Source of the DNA: an uncultured cyanobacterium
Lineage (GTDB): Bacteria > Cyanobacteriota > Cyanobacteriia > Cyanobacteriales > Chroococcidiopsidaceae
Assembly: GCA_946221495.1 (NCBI GenBank)
Contig: CAMIFA010000024.1
Span: forward strand, 1 to 40,102
Length of the DNA stretch: 40,102 nt
Reading direction: 5' to 3'
Part shown: piece after piece, positions 33,066 through 40,102 of the stretch
How positions within the stretch are numbered: position 1 is the first letter of the stretch
Layout of the letters: each line of letters begins with the position of its first letter
Position numbers and translations under genes: made by a program
Notes under the pieces: model-generated
What the model was told of the DNA's origin: nothing
Databases searched by the model: none
What the model saw: only the letters and a program-made list of their open reading frames with translations

Positions 33066-34571
33066 TCAGCTTTTGACTACTTTAAGAGTTTTTAGGGTAG
33101 TGTCAGCGCAACCGCTAATAAATCCGCCTGTTGCTTGAATTTGTTGCAGATATTCTATTGCTTCTAAAGTAATAACTTCACCAGGCATTAAAACGGGAAT
33201 TCCTGGGGGGTAGGGGCAAATTAGTTCGGCGCTGATGCGATCGCAAGTTTCTTGAATTGGCACAGTTTCCTTTAAAGCATAAAAAGCTTCCCGAGGGGAA
33301 AGAGGAGGGGAAGACAAGGAGAGGGGGAGACAAGGAGAGATTTGTCCATTGGCTTTTTCCCCCTGTCCCCTTGTCACCTTGTCACCTTGTCCGAATCTTT
33401 TAGCAAGGGTAGTGAAAGCTTGTACTAATTTTTCTATATCTGCCTCGGTGTTACCCAAACTAATAATAAAAGTCAGATGCTGGAGCGATGGCAACTCAGC
33501 GATTACGCTCTGTTCAGCCAAAATTTCATCGGCGGCAAATCCCGTTAGTCCTAAGCCAGAGACAGTAACAGTGAGCCGTGTTTGATCAAGAGCCACAAAA
33601 CTAGATCCCCCCAACCCCCCTTGATAAGGGGGGCAAGGGGGGATCTCTAAAACCGACAAGCCGGAAATATTGCTAATTTGTTTTCTGGCTATGTCTGCTA
33701 AGTATAAAGTGCGGGACATCAACTGTTCCCCATGCAGTGCCATTTGTTGCCGTGCTGCATCTAAAGAAGCTAAGAGTAAATAGCTAGGACTGGTAGACTG
33801 CAATAACTGCAATGATTTACTTACAGAGTCGATGTCAATCAAGTCGCCTTGAACGTGCAACATCGATGCTTGCGTCATTGCTCCAAGTACCTTATGAATT
33901 GATTGCACACTTAAGTCTGCTCCTGCTGCAAGAGCTGGAACGGGCAAGTTGGGATGAAAGGCAAAATGAGCGCCGTGTGCTTCGTCTACTAGTAGGGGGA
34001 TGTTGTAGTTATGGGCTATAGCTGCGATCGCTTCTACATCGCCACAAACACCGTAATAGGTGGGATAAATTATCATCACAGCCTTAGCGTCAGGATGCTG
34101 TTCTAAAGCAGCTTCTACACCTTCTGGAGTAATGCTGTGGGCAATATCTAGAAGAGGATCGTATGCGGGATTAACAAAAACTGGCGTAGCACCAGAGAGG
34201 ATAAGACCTGCGATCGCTGAAGAATGTACATTCCGAGGCAGAATAATTTTATCTCCAGTGCCACAGGTAGCGAGAATTGCTGCTTCTACTCCACAAGTGG
34301 AACCATTGACCAAAAACCAAGTATATTCTGCTCCAAATGCTGCTGCTGCTAGCTGTTGAGCTTCTTGAATTACACCTTGGGGAGCAAATAAATTATCTAA
34401 CTGTGGTAATTCTGGTAAATCGGCTCGAAACACATTTGAACCGAAACAATCAACTAAGTGTTGAGATATTCCTTGTCCGCGTTTGTGTCCTGGTGTGTAG
34501 AAGGGAGCATGATTGCTGTTAGCACACTTGCGTAGGGCATCTAATAAAGGTGTTGTAGCTTGATTTAACAC
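33066..34571 (-). CDS. Orn/Lys/Arg decarboxylase family PLP enzyme
   Basis: This PLP enzyme of about 501 residues is of the bacterial lysine/arginine/ornithine decarboxylase type. Motifs are PFYTPGHKRGQG near the N-terminus, WFLVNGSTCGVEAA, VDEAHGAHFAFHP for PLP-ring contact, and the Schiff-base lysine in SIHKVLGAMTQASM (about Lys227). A C-terminal domain ends with CPYPPGIPVLMPGE. The substrate is not readable; polyamine synthesis is likely. GTG at 34571 (VLNQATTPLLDAL) is preferred over TTG five codons upstream. Two repeat-derived inserts are present, PPCPPYQGGLGG (about 311-322) and a Gly/Pro/Ser-rich stretch (about 394-426). Both keep the frame. Confidence 0.9.
   Translation of the reverse strand: MLNQATTPLLDALRKCANSNHAPFYTPGHKRGQGISQHLVDCFGSNVFRADLPELPQLDNLFAPQGVIQEAQQLAAAAFGAEYTWFLVNGSTCGVEAAILATCGTGDKIILPRNVHSSAIAGLILSGATPVFVNPAYDPLLDIAHSITPEGVEAALEQHPDAKAVMIIYPTYYGVCGDVEAIAAIAHNYNIPLLVDEAHGAHFAFHPNLPVPALAAGADLSVQSIHKVLGAMTQASMLHVQGDLIDIDSVSKSLQLLQSTSPSYLLLASLDAARQQMALHGEQLMSRTLYLADIARKQISNISGLSVLEIPPCPPYQGGLGGSSFVALDQTRLTVTVSGLGLTGFAADEILAEQSVIAELPSLQHLTFIISLGNTEADIEKLVQAFTTLAKRFGQGDKVTRGQGEKANGQISPCLPLSLSSPPLSPREAFYALKETVPIQETCDRISAELICPYPPGIPVLMPGEVITLEAIEYLQQIQATGGFISGCADTTLKTLKVVKS
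33298..33392. repeat. Inverted GGGGACAA-type repeat inside decarboxylase gene
   Basis: The left block (AAGACAAGGAGAGGGGGAGA) and the right block (CCCTGTCCCCTTGTCACC) are the same octamer family in opposite orientations, about 20 bp apart. On the coding strand they translate as GQGDKVTRGQGE and SPCLPLSLSSPP. The two blocks could pair in the mRNA. Confidence 0.8.
33603..33646. repeat. 44-bp palindromic repeat inside decarboxylase gene
   Basis: AGATCCCCCC and GGGGGGATCT form the outer arms, with an inner ACCCCCCTTG / GGGGGGC part. It is read on the minus strand as IPPCPPYQGGLGGSS without breaking the frame. Palindromes of this form are widespread in cyanobacterial genomes. Confidence 0.85.
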
Positions 34572-34781
34572 TAAAAGTTTAAGCAAACGGTATCAAAATT
34601 ATCGTGTATTGTGACTTAACTAAAGCCTGCTACACAGTCTAGATATAATTTATATGCATTGTCTGCGCTATGGGCGATTACTTCTTTTATTAGATTGAGC
34701 GGAGATTTCGTTACTTGGATGGATGTAAGTTTTTAAGTTGTATCGATTTAATAGAGTAAATAATTTCACCAACAATTAGAT

Positions 34782-35016
34782 ATGATTAGTCCTAGCCCTA
34801 GTCCCTTGCCTCAACCAGAAATTCCTGCTCCTATACCAAATCCTTTGCCCGATCCTCAACCGCCGTCACCAGTACCGCAACCAATTCCATCACCGGCACC
34901 TGAACCAGTACCTGCACCGATTCCCCAACCTGTTCCTGCACGCGAGTTTTGCGGGAAGCACAGCTACACCGCAAACTCGCTCACCAATTCCGCAACCGAT
35001 ACCTGAACCAATGTAA
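34782..35016 (+). pseudogene. Proline-rich ORF interrupted by a 40-bp hairpin
   Basis: From ATG at 34782 the frame encodes Pro-rich (P-x-P) repeats (SPLPQPEIPAPIP and onward) up to GCA at 34940. The 40-bp hairpin 34941-34980 shifts the frame, after which a non-repetitive tail ends at 35006. Removing exactly those 40 bp joins PVPA to SPIPQPIPEPM and a TAA at 35014-35016, giving a 64-residue Pro-rich protein. The strong match in composition on both sides shows the ORF was once continuous. It has no signal peptide, and its function is unknown. Confidence 0.7.
34941..34980. repeat. 40-bp imperfect hairpin element inserted in proline-rich ORF
   Basis: The arms GCGAGTTTTGCGG and CCGCAAACTCGC pair with one bulged T around a loop of about 14 nt (GAAGCACAGCTACA). 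The length is 1 mod 3, which causes the frameshift. No other copy was seen in this window. It resembles the small dispersed palindromes known in cyanobacteria. Confidence 0.75.
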
Positions 35017-35072
35017 AGAAGTTCAAGATCGTTCCCCCAAAACGTACCTAACCTTTTAATTATTCAACTGCA

Positions 35073-36164
35073 ATGCTAAGAGCCGGGATTGTTGGACTTC
35101 CCAACGTCGGAAAATCTACTTTATTTAACGCCTTGGTTGCCAATGCCAAAGCTGAAGCTGCCAATTTTCCTTTCTGCACAATTGAGCCGAATGTGGGCGT
35201 TGTTTCTGTACCCGATGAGCGGTTAAAGGTTCTATCTGATATTTCTAACTCAGCGCAAACTGTACCAACGAGAGTTGAATTTGTAGATATTGCTGGGTTA
35301 GTTAAAGGTGCAAGTCAGGGTGAAGGACTGGGAAATCAATTTTTGTCACATATTCGAGAAGTAGATGCGATCGTTCATGTAGTACGTTGTTTTGAGAACG
35401 ACGACATTATTCACGTTGCTGGTTCTGTCGATCCAACGCGAGACATTGAAATTATTAACTTAGAGCTAGCTTTAGCAGATTTAGCACAAGTTGAGCGACG
35501 CATAGATCGCACCCGAAAACAAGCGCGTGCTAGTAAAGATGCTCAAACAGAACTAGCAGTGCTGGAAAAGTTAAGTGCTGCCTTAAATGAAGGTAAATCC
35601 GTGCGCTCTATTGGTTTAACACCAGAAGAAGCAGAAATGCTTAAAGGATTGGGACTACTTACTAGTAAGCCAATAATTTATGCTGCTAATGTGTCTGAAG
35701 ATGATTTGGCGACAGGGAATCAATGGGTGGAACAGGTAAGACAAGTTGCCGCTCAGGAAAATGCTCAAGTTGTGGTAGTCTCTGCTCAAGTGGAAGCAGA
35801 ATTAGTGGAGTTACCAGAGTCAGATAGAGCGGATTTTCTAGGTTCTTTAGGTGTGGAGGAAGGCGGTTTAAAATCGTTGATTCGCGCCACGTATGAACTT
35901 TTGGGCTTACGTACTTATTTTACTGCTGGACCTAAAGAAACTCGTGCATGGACGATTCACGCTGGTATGACTGCGCCGCAAGCAGCTGGTGTGATTCATT
36001 CTGATTTTGAACGCGGCTTTATTCGAGCAGAGACTGTTGCTTATAATGACCTTGTAGCAACTGGCGCGATTAATGCTGCAAAGGAAAAAGGTTTAGTCCG
36101 CTCTGAAGGTAAAGATTACGTTGTCCAAGAAGGTGACGTAATGCTATTCCGATTTAATGTTTAA
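35073..36164 (+). CDS. ychF: Obg-like ATPase/GTPase YchF
   Basis: This 363-residue OLA1/YchF P-loop protein binds ribosomes and, unusually for the family, prefers ATP. Motifs are GLPNVGKSTLFNAL (G1, residues 8-21), NFPFCTIEPNVGVV (G2), DIAGLVKGASQGEGLGNQFL (G3), and a C-terminal TGS-like domain (TYFTAGPKETRAWTI, GVIHSDFERGFIRAE, GDVMLFRFNV). The length is normal and all motifs are present. Confidence 0.96.
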   Translation: MLRAGIVGLPNVGKSTLFNALVANAKAEAANFPFCTIEPNVGVVSVPDERLKVLSDISNSAQTVPTRVEFVDIAGLVKGASQGEGLGNQFLSHIREVDAIVHVVRCFENDDIIHVAGSVDPTRDIEIINLELALADLAQVERRIDRTRKQARASKDAQTELAVLEKLSAALNEGKSVRSIGLTPEEAEMLKGLGLLTSKPIIYAANVSEDDLATGNQWVEQVRQVAAQENAQVVVVSAQVEAELVELPESDRADFLGSLGVEEGGLKSLIRATYELLGLRTYFTAGPKETRAWTIHAGMTAPQAAGVIHSDFERGFIRAETVAYNDLVATGAINAAKEKGLVRSEGKDYVVQEGDVMLFRFNV

Positions 36165-36454
36165 TTAAACCGCTTTGCGGAGTTATTAGTCATTGGTCAT
36201 TAGTTTTTAGTTTACTATACCCATGCATCTTGTCTGTGCAGCCTAAAAGCCTGTCGCACGTCTAAATCCAAAATTGGATAGTCTTACCAGATATAACGGG
36301 ACGTTGAAAGCCCACCTCCTTCAAGGGTGGGATGAAAATGGACGCGGCAGATTTATCCGACGGCATCAAAGCTTCGGCGAGGTCGCCTCGCCGAAAGCTG
36401 CCGTCGCTGTAATCTATTTTATGCTAGAATTACGTTAGTTAAGTTGACGTAAGA
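36165..36454. other. Left flank of the TnpB element
   Basis: An AGTCATTGGTCATTAGT-type tract (36181-36212) is followed by two hairpins. CCCACC / GGTGGG lies at 36311-36331. A long, nearly perfect stem at 36359-36405 has arms GACGGCA...GCTTCGGCGAGG and CCTCGCCGAAAGCTGCCGTC. IS200/IS605-type ends carry subterminal hairpins, so one of these may mark the left end, but I cannot place it exactly. Confidence 0.55.
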
Positions 36455-37657
36455 ATGTTAGTGTTTGAGGCAAAACTTGAGGGCGAAAAGCGGCAGTACG
36501 AGAAGCTAGACGAAGCTATCCGTACTGCGGGTTTTGTTCGCAACTCATGCCTAAGATACTGGATGGACAACAAGGATATCGGTAGATACGAGCTTTCAGC
36601 ATACTGCGCTGTTCTAGCAGAACAGTTTGATTTTGCCAAAAGGCTCAATTCTATGGCACGTCAAGCTGCGGCTGAAAGGGCATGGTCGGCTATTGCCCGT
36701 TTCTTTGATAACTGCAAAAAGAAGCTACCAGGTAGAAAGGGATATCCCCGCTTCAAAAAGCGTTGCATCCATGCTAGCGTTGAATATAAAACGTCAGGTT
36801 GGAAGCTTTCTGACTGCCGGAGATATATCACTTTCTCGGATGGATTTAAAGCGGGAACCTTCAAGTTATGGGGAACCCGTAACTTGCATTTCTATCAGTT
36901 GAGCCAGTACAAAAGAGTGCGGGTAGTACGTCGTGCTGATGGATACTACGCGCAATTTTGCATTGATGCTGAAAGGAAAGAAAGAAGAGAGCCGACATTT
37001 AAAACTATTGGATTAGACGTGGGCTTGTCTCATTTCTATACCGATAGTGAAGGCGAAACAGTTGCCAATCCTCGCCACCTCCGCAAAAGCGAAAAAGCAT
37101 TAAAACGGCTTTCTCGTCGTATGTCAAAAACTAAAAAGGGGTCAAAAAACAGAGCAAAATTCAGAAACAAATTAGCAAGAAAGCATCTCAAGGTAAGTAG
37201 GCAGCGTAAAGACTTTGCTGTAAAAACTGCAAGGTGCGTAGTGAGGTCTAACGACCTTGTGGCGTATGAGGACTTGAAGGTGCGGAATATGGTGAGGAAT
37301 AAGCATCTAGCTAAGTCGATTAGCGATGCGGCGTGGATCCAGTTTCGTTCTTGGGTGGAGTATTTTGGCAAGGTATTTGGCGTGGTAACAGTAGCCGTGC
37401 CACCTCACTATACAAGCCAAAATTGTTCTAGCTGTGGAAAACAAGTCAAAAAGGCATTGAGTGTGAGGACGCACGTCTGCACCCATTGCGGACATACCCA
37501 GGATAGAGATTGGAACGCTGCACGTAACATATTAGAAAAAGCATTAAGTACGGCGGGTCACGTCGGAACCTACGCCTCTGGAGAGACTGACCAATACTTG
37601 GGTGAGGAAACTCCTTCAAGCAAGTCAACTCGTGGAAAGAGGAAGCCCAAGCAGTGA
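36455..37657 (+). CDS. tnpB: TnpB, RNA-guided nuclease of IS200/IS605 type
   Basis: This full-length 400-residue TnpB has the three RuvC catalytic acids: Asp188 (IGLDVGL), Glu272 (AYEDLKV) and Asp352 (QDRDWNAARNIL). Its zinc ribbon uses C324/C327 (CSSC) and C342/C345 (CTHC). TnpB proteins are guided by an RNA transcribed from the element's right end to cut the vacant site, favouring retention of the element; they are ancestors of Cas12. No tnpA (Y1 transposase) is present, so the element could move only with a transposase supplied elsewhere. The C-terminus is basic (STRGKRKPKQ). All catalytic residues appear intact, suggesting recent activity. Confidence 0.92.
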   Translation: MLVFEAKLEGEKRQYEKLDEAIRTAGFVRNSCLRYWMDNKDIGRYELSAYCAVLAEQFDFAKRLNSMARQAAAERAWSAIARFFDNCKKKLPGRKGYPRFKKRCIHASVEYKTSGWKLSDCRRYITFSDGFKAGTFKLWGTRNLHFYQLSQYKRVRVVRRADGYYAQFCIDAERKERREPTFKTIGLDVGLSHFYTDSEGETVANPRHLRKSEKALKRLSRRMSKTKKGSKNRAKFRNKLARKHLKVSRQRKDFAVKTARCVVRSNDLVAYEDLKVRNMVRNKHLAKSISDAAWIQFRSWVEYFGKVFGVVTVAVPPHYTSQNCSSCGKQVKKALSVRTHVCTHCGHTQDRDWNAARNILEKALSTAGHVGTYASGETDQYLGEETPSSKSTRGKRKPKQ

Positions 37658-37690
37658 TGTTTGGAATCCCCCCTTTTCTAAAGGGGGGAG
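37610..37690 (+). ncRNA. Candidate right-end guide (omega) RNA region and terminal hairpin
   Basis: In TnpB elements the guide RNA scaffold overlaps the 3' end of tnpB and runs to the right end. Here the 3' coding end is followed by a perfect 9-bp hairpin CCCCCCTTT / AAAGGGGGG (37668-37676 and 37680-37688), a plausible right-end structure. The RNA itself and its boundaries are inferred by analogy. Confidence 0.4.
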
Positions 37691-37719
37691 GATGTCAATT
37701 GCTGCTATCTTTTTAGCTA

Positions 37720-38895
37720 CTAATTGCCACTTGCTTGCTTAGTTGGCTTTAACCCAAACAAAAATCGTACTACATTGATGCGCTTTACTAACAAATCATA
37801 TAGGGCTATTGTTGTGAGCAAGGAAGCGGTACTGATAATTAGGAATTTACCTGTTATCCCCATAGGCAAGCGTACAATGTAAAAGGCGATCGCAATCACA
37901 ACGGTTTGATGCAGAATATAGAACGGATAGGCAGCCTGATTAGCATATTGCAGCACCCAGTTATTGAAATTTAAATATTTTCTGCCTAAACCCAGAAGCG
38001 CAACTATCCAAAACCAAGAATTAATGCCACGAAACATTTGGTATAAGACATACGGGAGGAAGTAACCCCGATTTGGGATCATCTGATTTGCCCATAATCC
38101 CAAGAATATTGACATTGAAACAACTGCCAAGATTAAAGCAATTCTTAAATGTTTGTCTATAGCTTGTTCAAATCTCGGATCAGCACAGATAAGATAGCCA
38201 TAAATAAAGTAAAAGAAGTATAAAAAGAAATTTGCCCAGTCATCGTAAAGATTTTGGAACCCAATCCATTTTGGTCGTAAAGTTCCTTCAATAATCGCAA
38301 GCGGTAAAGCTAGTAGAAATATTGCCCCTGGTTTTTCTATAAAGGTAGCAAATGAAAGTAAATTTTGGCTATTTTGTCTTAAATGTAGGAAAAGTGGCAA
38401 GGCAAGCAAAGAGAAAACAAAAAGATAAATAATGAACCATAAATGTCCCCATTCAAAATTTCCATAAGGACGAATGCCATTAAAAAACTGGGGATAGAAC
38501 TGAATGTATGAGCCTTGGTAGTTTTGTGTACTTAAAAGGCGGTAGTAAACTTGGGGTGGAACAATTACTAAAGTGCCAAATAAAAAAGGTATAAAAAGCC
38601 GCTTAAATCGCTCTGTAATGTATTCACCTGTTGTCCGCGACGAAAGCGCAAACCATGTACCTGCGCCTGAGAGGAGAAAGAATAGCGGCATATGCCACTG
38701 ATGTACAAATAAGATGAAGTATTCCATCTCAATACTTGATCGCTCATTTTTAACGTAAAATTCTCCCAACTCGCCTGTATAAAAAACTGCTGCTGTGTGA
38801 AAATAAAGTAGTAGTAATAGTGCAAGTACCCGCAGCCAATCTAAGTCGTAGCGTCTTTTGGGTTTAGTTTTCCCTATGGCTAGCGGTTCAATCAT
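37720..38895 (-). CDS. Membrane acyltransferase (acyltransferase family 3, MdoC/OafA-like)
   Basis: This protein of about 391 residues has roughly ten membrane segments and matches acyltransferase family 3: RYDLDWLRVLALLLLLYFH with the conserved Arg/Asp and His near the N-terminus, then FHQWHMPLFFLLSG-like (VHQWHMPLFFLLSGAG). Such proteins move acyl groups onto sugars or glucans at the membrane; the substrate is unknown. ATG at 38895 is chosen because the preceding 25 codons are not family-like. An upstream ATG at 38970 directly abuts the rhodanese stop (TGAATG), which suggests translational coupling and is a fair alternative. Confidence 0.85.
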   Translation of the reverse strand: MIEPLAIGKTKPKRRYDLDWLRVLALLLLLYFHTAAVFYTGELGEFYVKNERSSIEMEYFILFVHQWHMPLFFLLSGAGTWFALSSRTTGEYITERFKRLFIPFLFGTLVIVPPQVYYRLLSTQNYQGSYIQFYPQFFNGIRPYGNFEWGHLWFIIYLFVFSLLALPLFLHLRQNSQNLLSFATFIEKPGAIFLLALPLAIIEGTLRPKWIGFQNLYDDWANFFLYFFYFIYGYLICADPRFEQAIDKHLRIALILAVVSMSIFLGLWANQMIPNRGYFLPYVLYQMFRGINSWFWIVALLGLGRKYLNFNNWVLQYANQAAYPFYILHQTVVIAIAFYIVRLPMGITGKFLIISTASLLTTIALYDLLVKRINVVRFLFGLKPTKQASGN

Positions 38896-38970
38896 AGAAA
38901 CTGTTGCTAGGCGAATGTTCCTAATTACATCTATTGTGCTGAAGCAATAATTAGAGAATTGCGATCGCAT

Positions 38971-39498
38971 TCAAGGCGCAGATCCTGATTCAATTTCAGC
39001 GACTTGAGCGCGATATTTAGGTTTTAACAATGTTCCCCACACCTGATTGTAGGGATGAACAAGCGATGTGGGAGAATTATTTTTGTAGATTGGGCGTTCT
39101 TCATTTGCCCACTTAAATAAACTGCCTTCAAGATTATATACGTGAGAAAGTCCAGCTTGTTCTAGCTGTTGAGCAATTCTAGCACTGCGATAACCAACTG
39201 AGCAGTATACGACAATAGGTGTATCTTTTAATTCTATCAGCATACTCAAGTTAGGATGATAAGGATCAATGTGCTGAGCATTGTTAAGATGGCTGACTAC
39301 ATACTCTGCTTCAGTTCGGGCATCGAGTATTACAGGCTGCTGTTCAGGATCTTCTAGCCTGTGTGCCAAGTCGTTAGTAGATATCCACTTAACATAGGTA
39401 AATTTACGACTGACAAGGTATCTAATAATTTTGAAAGCAAGCGATCGCGGTATCAAAGATAGCAAATTTAAACTCAAAAAATAGCGCCCCCTTATCAC
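38971..39498 (-). CDS. Rhodanese-like domain protein
   Basis: This 175-residue protein has one rhodanese domain (about 40-135): VILDARTEAEYVVSHLNNAQHID, then the active-site loop VYCSVGYRSARIAQQL with catalytic Cys. It precedes an acyltransferase gene with which it is contiguous on the same strand, so the two are probably co-transcribed. Rhodanese domains transfer sulfur or bind thiols; the substrate is unknown. The start is GTG at 39498. The N-terminal about 25 residues are hydrophobic-basic and might be a membrane anchor. Confidence 0.85.
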   Translation of the reverse strand: MIRGRYFLSLNLLSLIPRSLAFKIIRYLVSRKFTYVKWISTNDLAHRLEDPEQQPVILDARTEAEYVVSHLNNAQHIDPYHPNLSMLIELKDTPIVVYCSVGYRSARIAQQLEQAGLSHVYNLEGSLFKWANEERPIYKNNSPTSLVHPYNQVWGTLLKPKYRAQVAEIESGSAP

Positions 39499-39644
39499 AA
39501 TACTAATAATGTTACTGCTATTAGTTATACTAAGTTTAAGTTCTGAGTTAATAATGAATTAATTGTATTGAATAATAACAGTGGATGTTCAGAATATAGA
39601 CAGGCAAATCAAGTAATATTTGATAACTTCAATTGAGAGAACTG

Positions 39645-39971
39645 ATGTTTGATTTCAACACCTTAGCTGATTTTTCACGTACTAACTGTATTAGTATTTG
39701 TATATTTTTAGTTCCTGCTAATTTAATTGCTACATCACTCACAATAGTTTTTGTAACACGAGTTCGTCCAAGTATTCAAGTGTGGCAAATTGCCCTAATT
39801 GGTATTATTTCTGCACTATTAATGCTTCTGCACGTATTTACTTGGTTTACAGTTGGAATAGTTATGGCTCCTACTTACATTCTCTTAGCAATTGCTAGCT
39901 GTTGTTTTTTAAGCAATATAGTAGCGATCGCTTACAACTATAATTCTGTTTATTTAGAAAAATATTACTAA
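39645..39971 (+). CDS. Small integral membrane protein, unknown
   Basis: This 108-residue protein has about three hydrophobic segments (SICIFLVPANLIATSLTIVF, IALIGIISALLMLLHVF, and IVMAPTYILLAIASCCFLSN). No family is recognised. ATG at 39645 is chosen; GAGAGA lies upstream. It diverges from the rhodanese gene. Confidence 0.7.
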   Translation: MFDFNTLADFSRTNCISICIFLVPANLIATSLTIVFVTRVRPSIQVWQIALIGIISALLMLLHVFTWFTVGIVMAPTYILLAIASCCFLSNIVAIAYNYNSVYLEKYY

Positions 39972-40102
39972 TTAACTTTATTTAAATTTAATTGTTTATT
40001 TTATTTTCAACAATTACTTTTATATTTGGATAATAAATAACTTTTGATTGGAATCTAGAATAGATGTGAAAGTAATTTGTTTCAAAAACTTCAAAGGCTT
40101 TC

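Noticed and set aside
33298..33392. CRISPR array
   Set aside because: The repeats are octamers with no unique spacers of constant length and are translated within a gene.

Overview
The window is cyanobacterial chromosome. The evidence is photosynthesis and thylakoid genes (petM, ycf39, btpA, two high-light-inducible genes, a phycobilisome-degradation-type regulator), cyanobacteria-specific small families (DUF2949, DUF1816), more than 20 copies of the HIP1 octamer GCGATCGC, and several classes of short interspersed repeat. I cannot fix the genus from sequence alone; the repeat load suggests a large-genome filamentous or Chroococcidiopsis-like strain rather than a marine picocyanobacterium.

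Layout. 1-6149: 3' end of a type II topoisomerase A subunit, an FAD monooxygenase, a UgpC/MalK-type ABC ATPase, a tandem pair of high-light-inducible genes with HLR1-like promoter boxes, and an aldo/keto reductase. 6250-11435: DEAD-box helicase and rimO on the minus strand; btpA and a VKOR-thioredoxin fusion on the plus strand. 11436-12522: a gene-poor stretch where two MITE-like elements bracket a 35-residue membrane ORF. 12523-16790: NCS2 purine permease, AI-2E family membrane protein, class V aminotransferase. 16976-21722: a minus-strand block of DUF2949, a DUF192 lipoprotein, an NblR-like regulator, NAD kinase, ycf39 and petM. 21899-28524: pdxA, small cyanobacterial proteins, an orphan OmpR-type regulator, a secreted pentapeptide-repeat protein, an acetoacetate-decarboxylase-like protein and dnaK. 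28958-30555: an accessory island between dnaK and dusB, holding an overlapping pair of unknown genes, a decayed copy of the 5' part of dusB and a MazEF/PemIK-type toxin-antitoxin pair. 30585-39971: intact dusB, a PadR regulator, an Orn/Lys/Arg decarboxylase, a proline-rich ORF broken by a 40-bp hairpin, ychF, a stand-alone TnpB, an acyltransferase, a rhodanese and a small membrane protein.

Two themes stand out. First, short repeats have entered coding sequence. An octamer-based repeat (GGGGACAA) makes linker-like inserts in three unrelated proteins (topoisomerase A subunit, ABC ATPase, decarboxylase) and also lies between ycf39 and nadK. A 44-bp palindrome lies in frame in the same decarboxylase. 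A 40-bp hairpin has frameshifted a proline-rich ORF, and its exact removal restores the frame. Second, dusB carries a 282-bp, 88 % identical, ungapped partial duplication across a toxin-antitoxin module. This looks like insertion into a dus gene with regeneration of its 5' end. No rRNA, tRNA or CRISPR array was found by eye.
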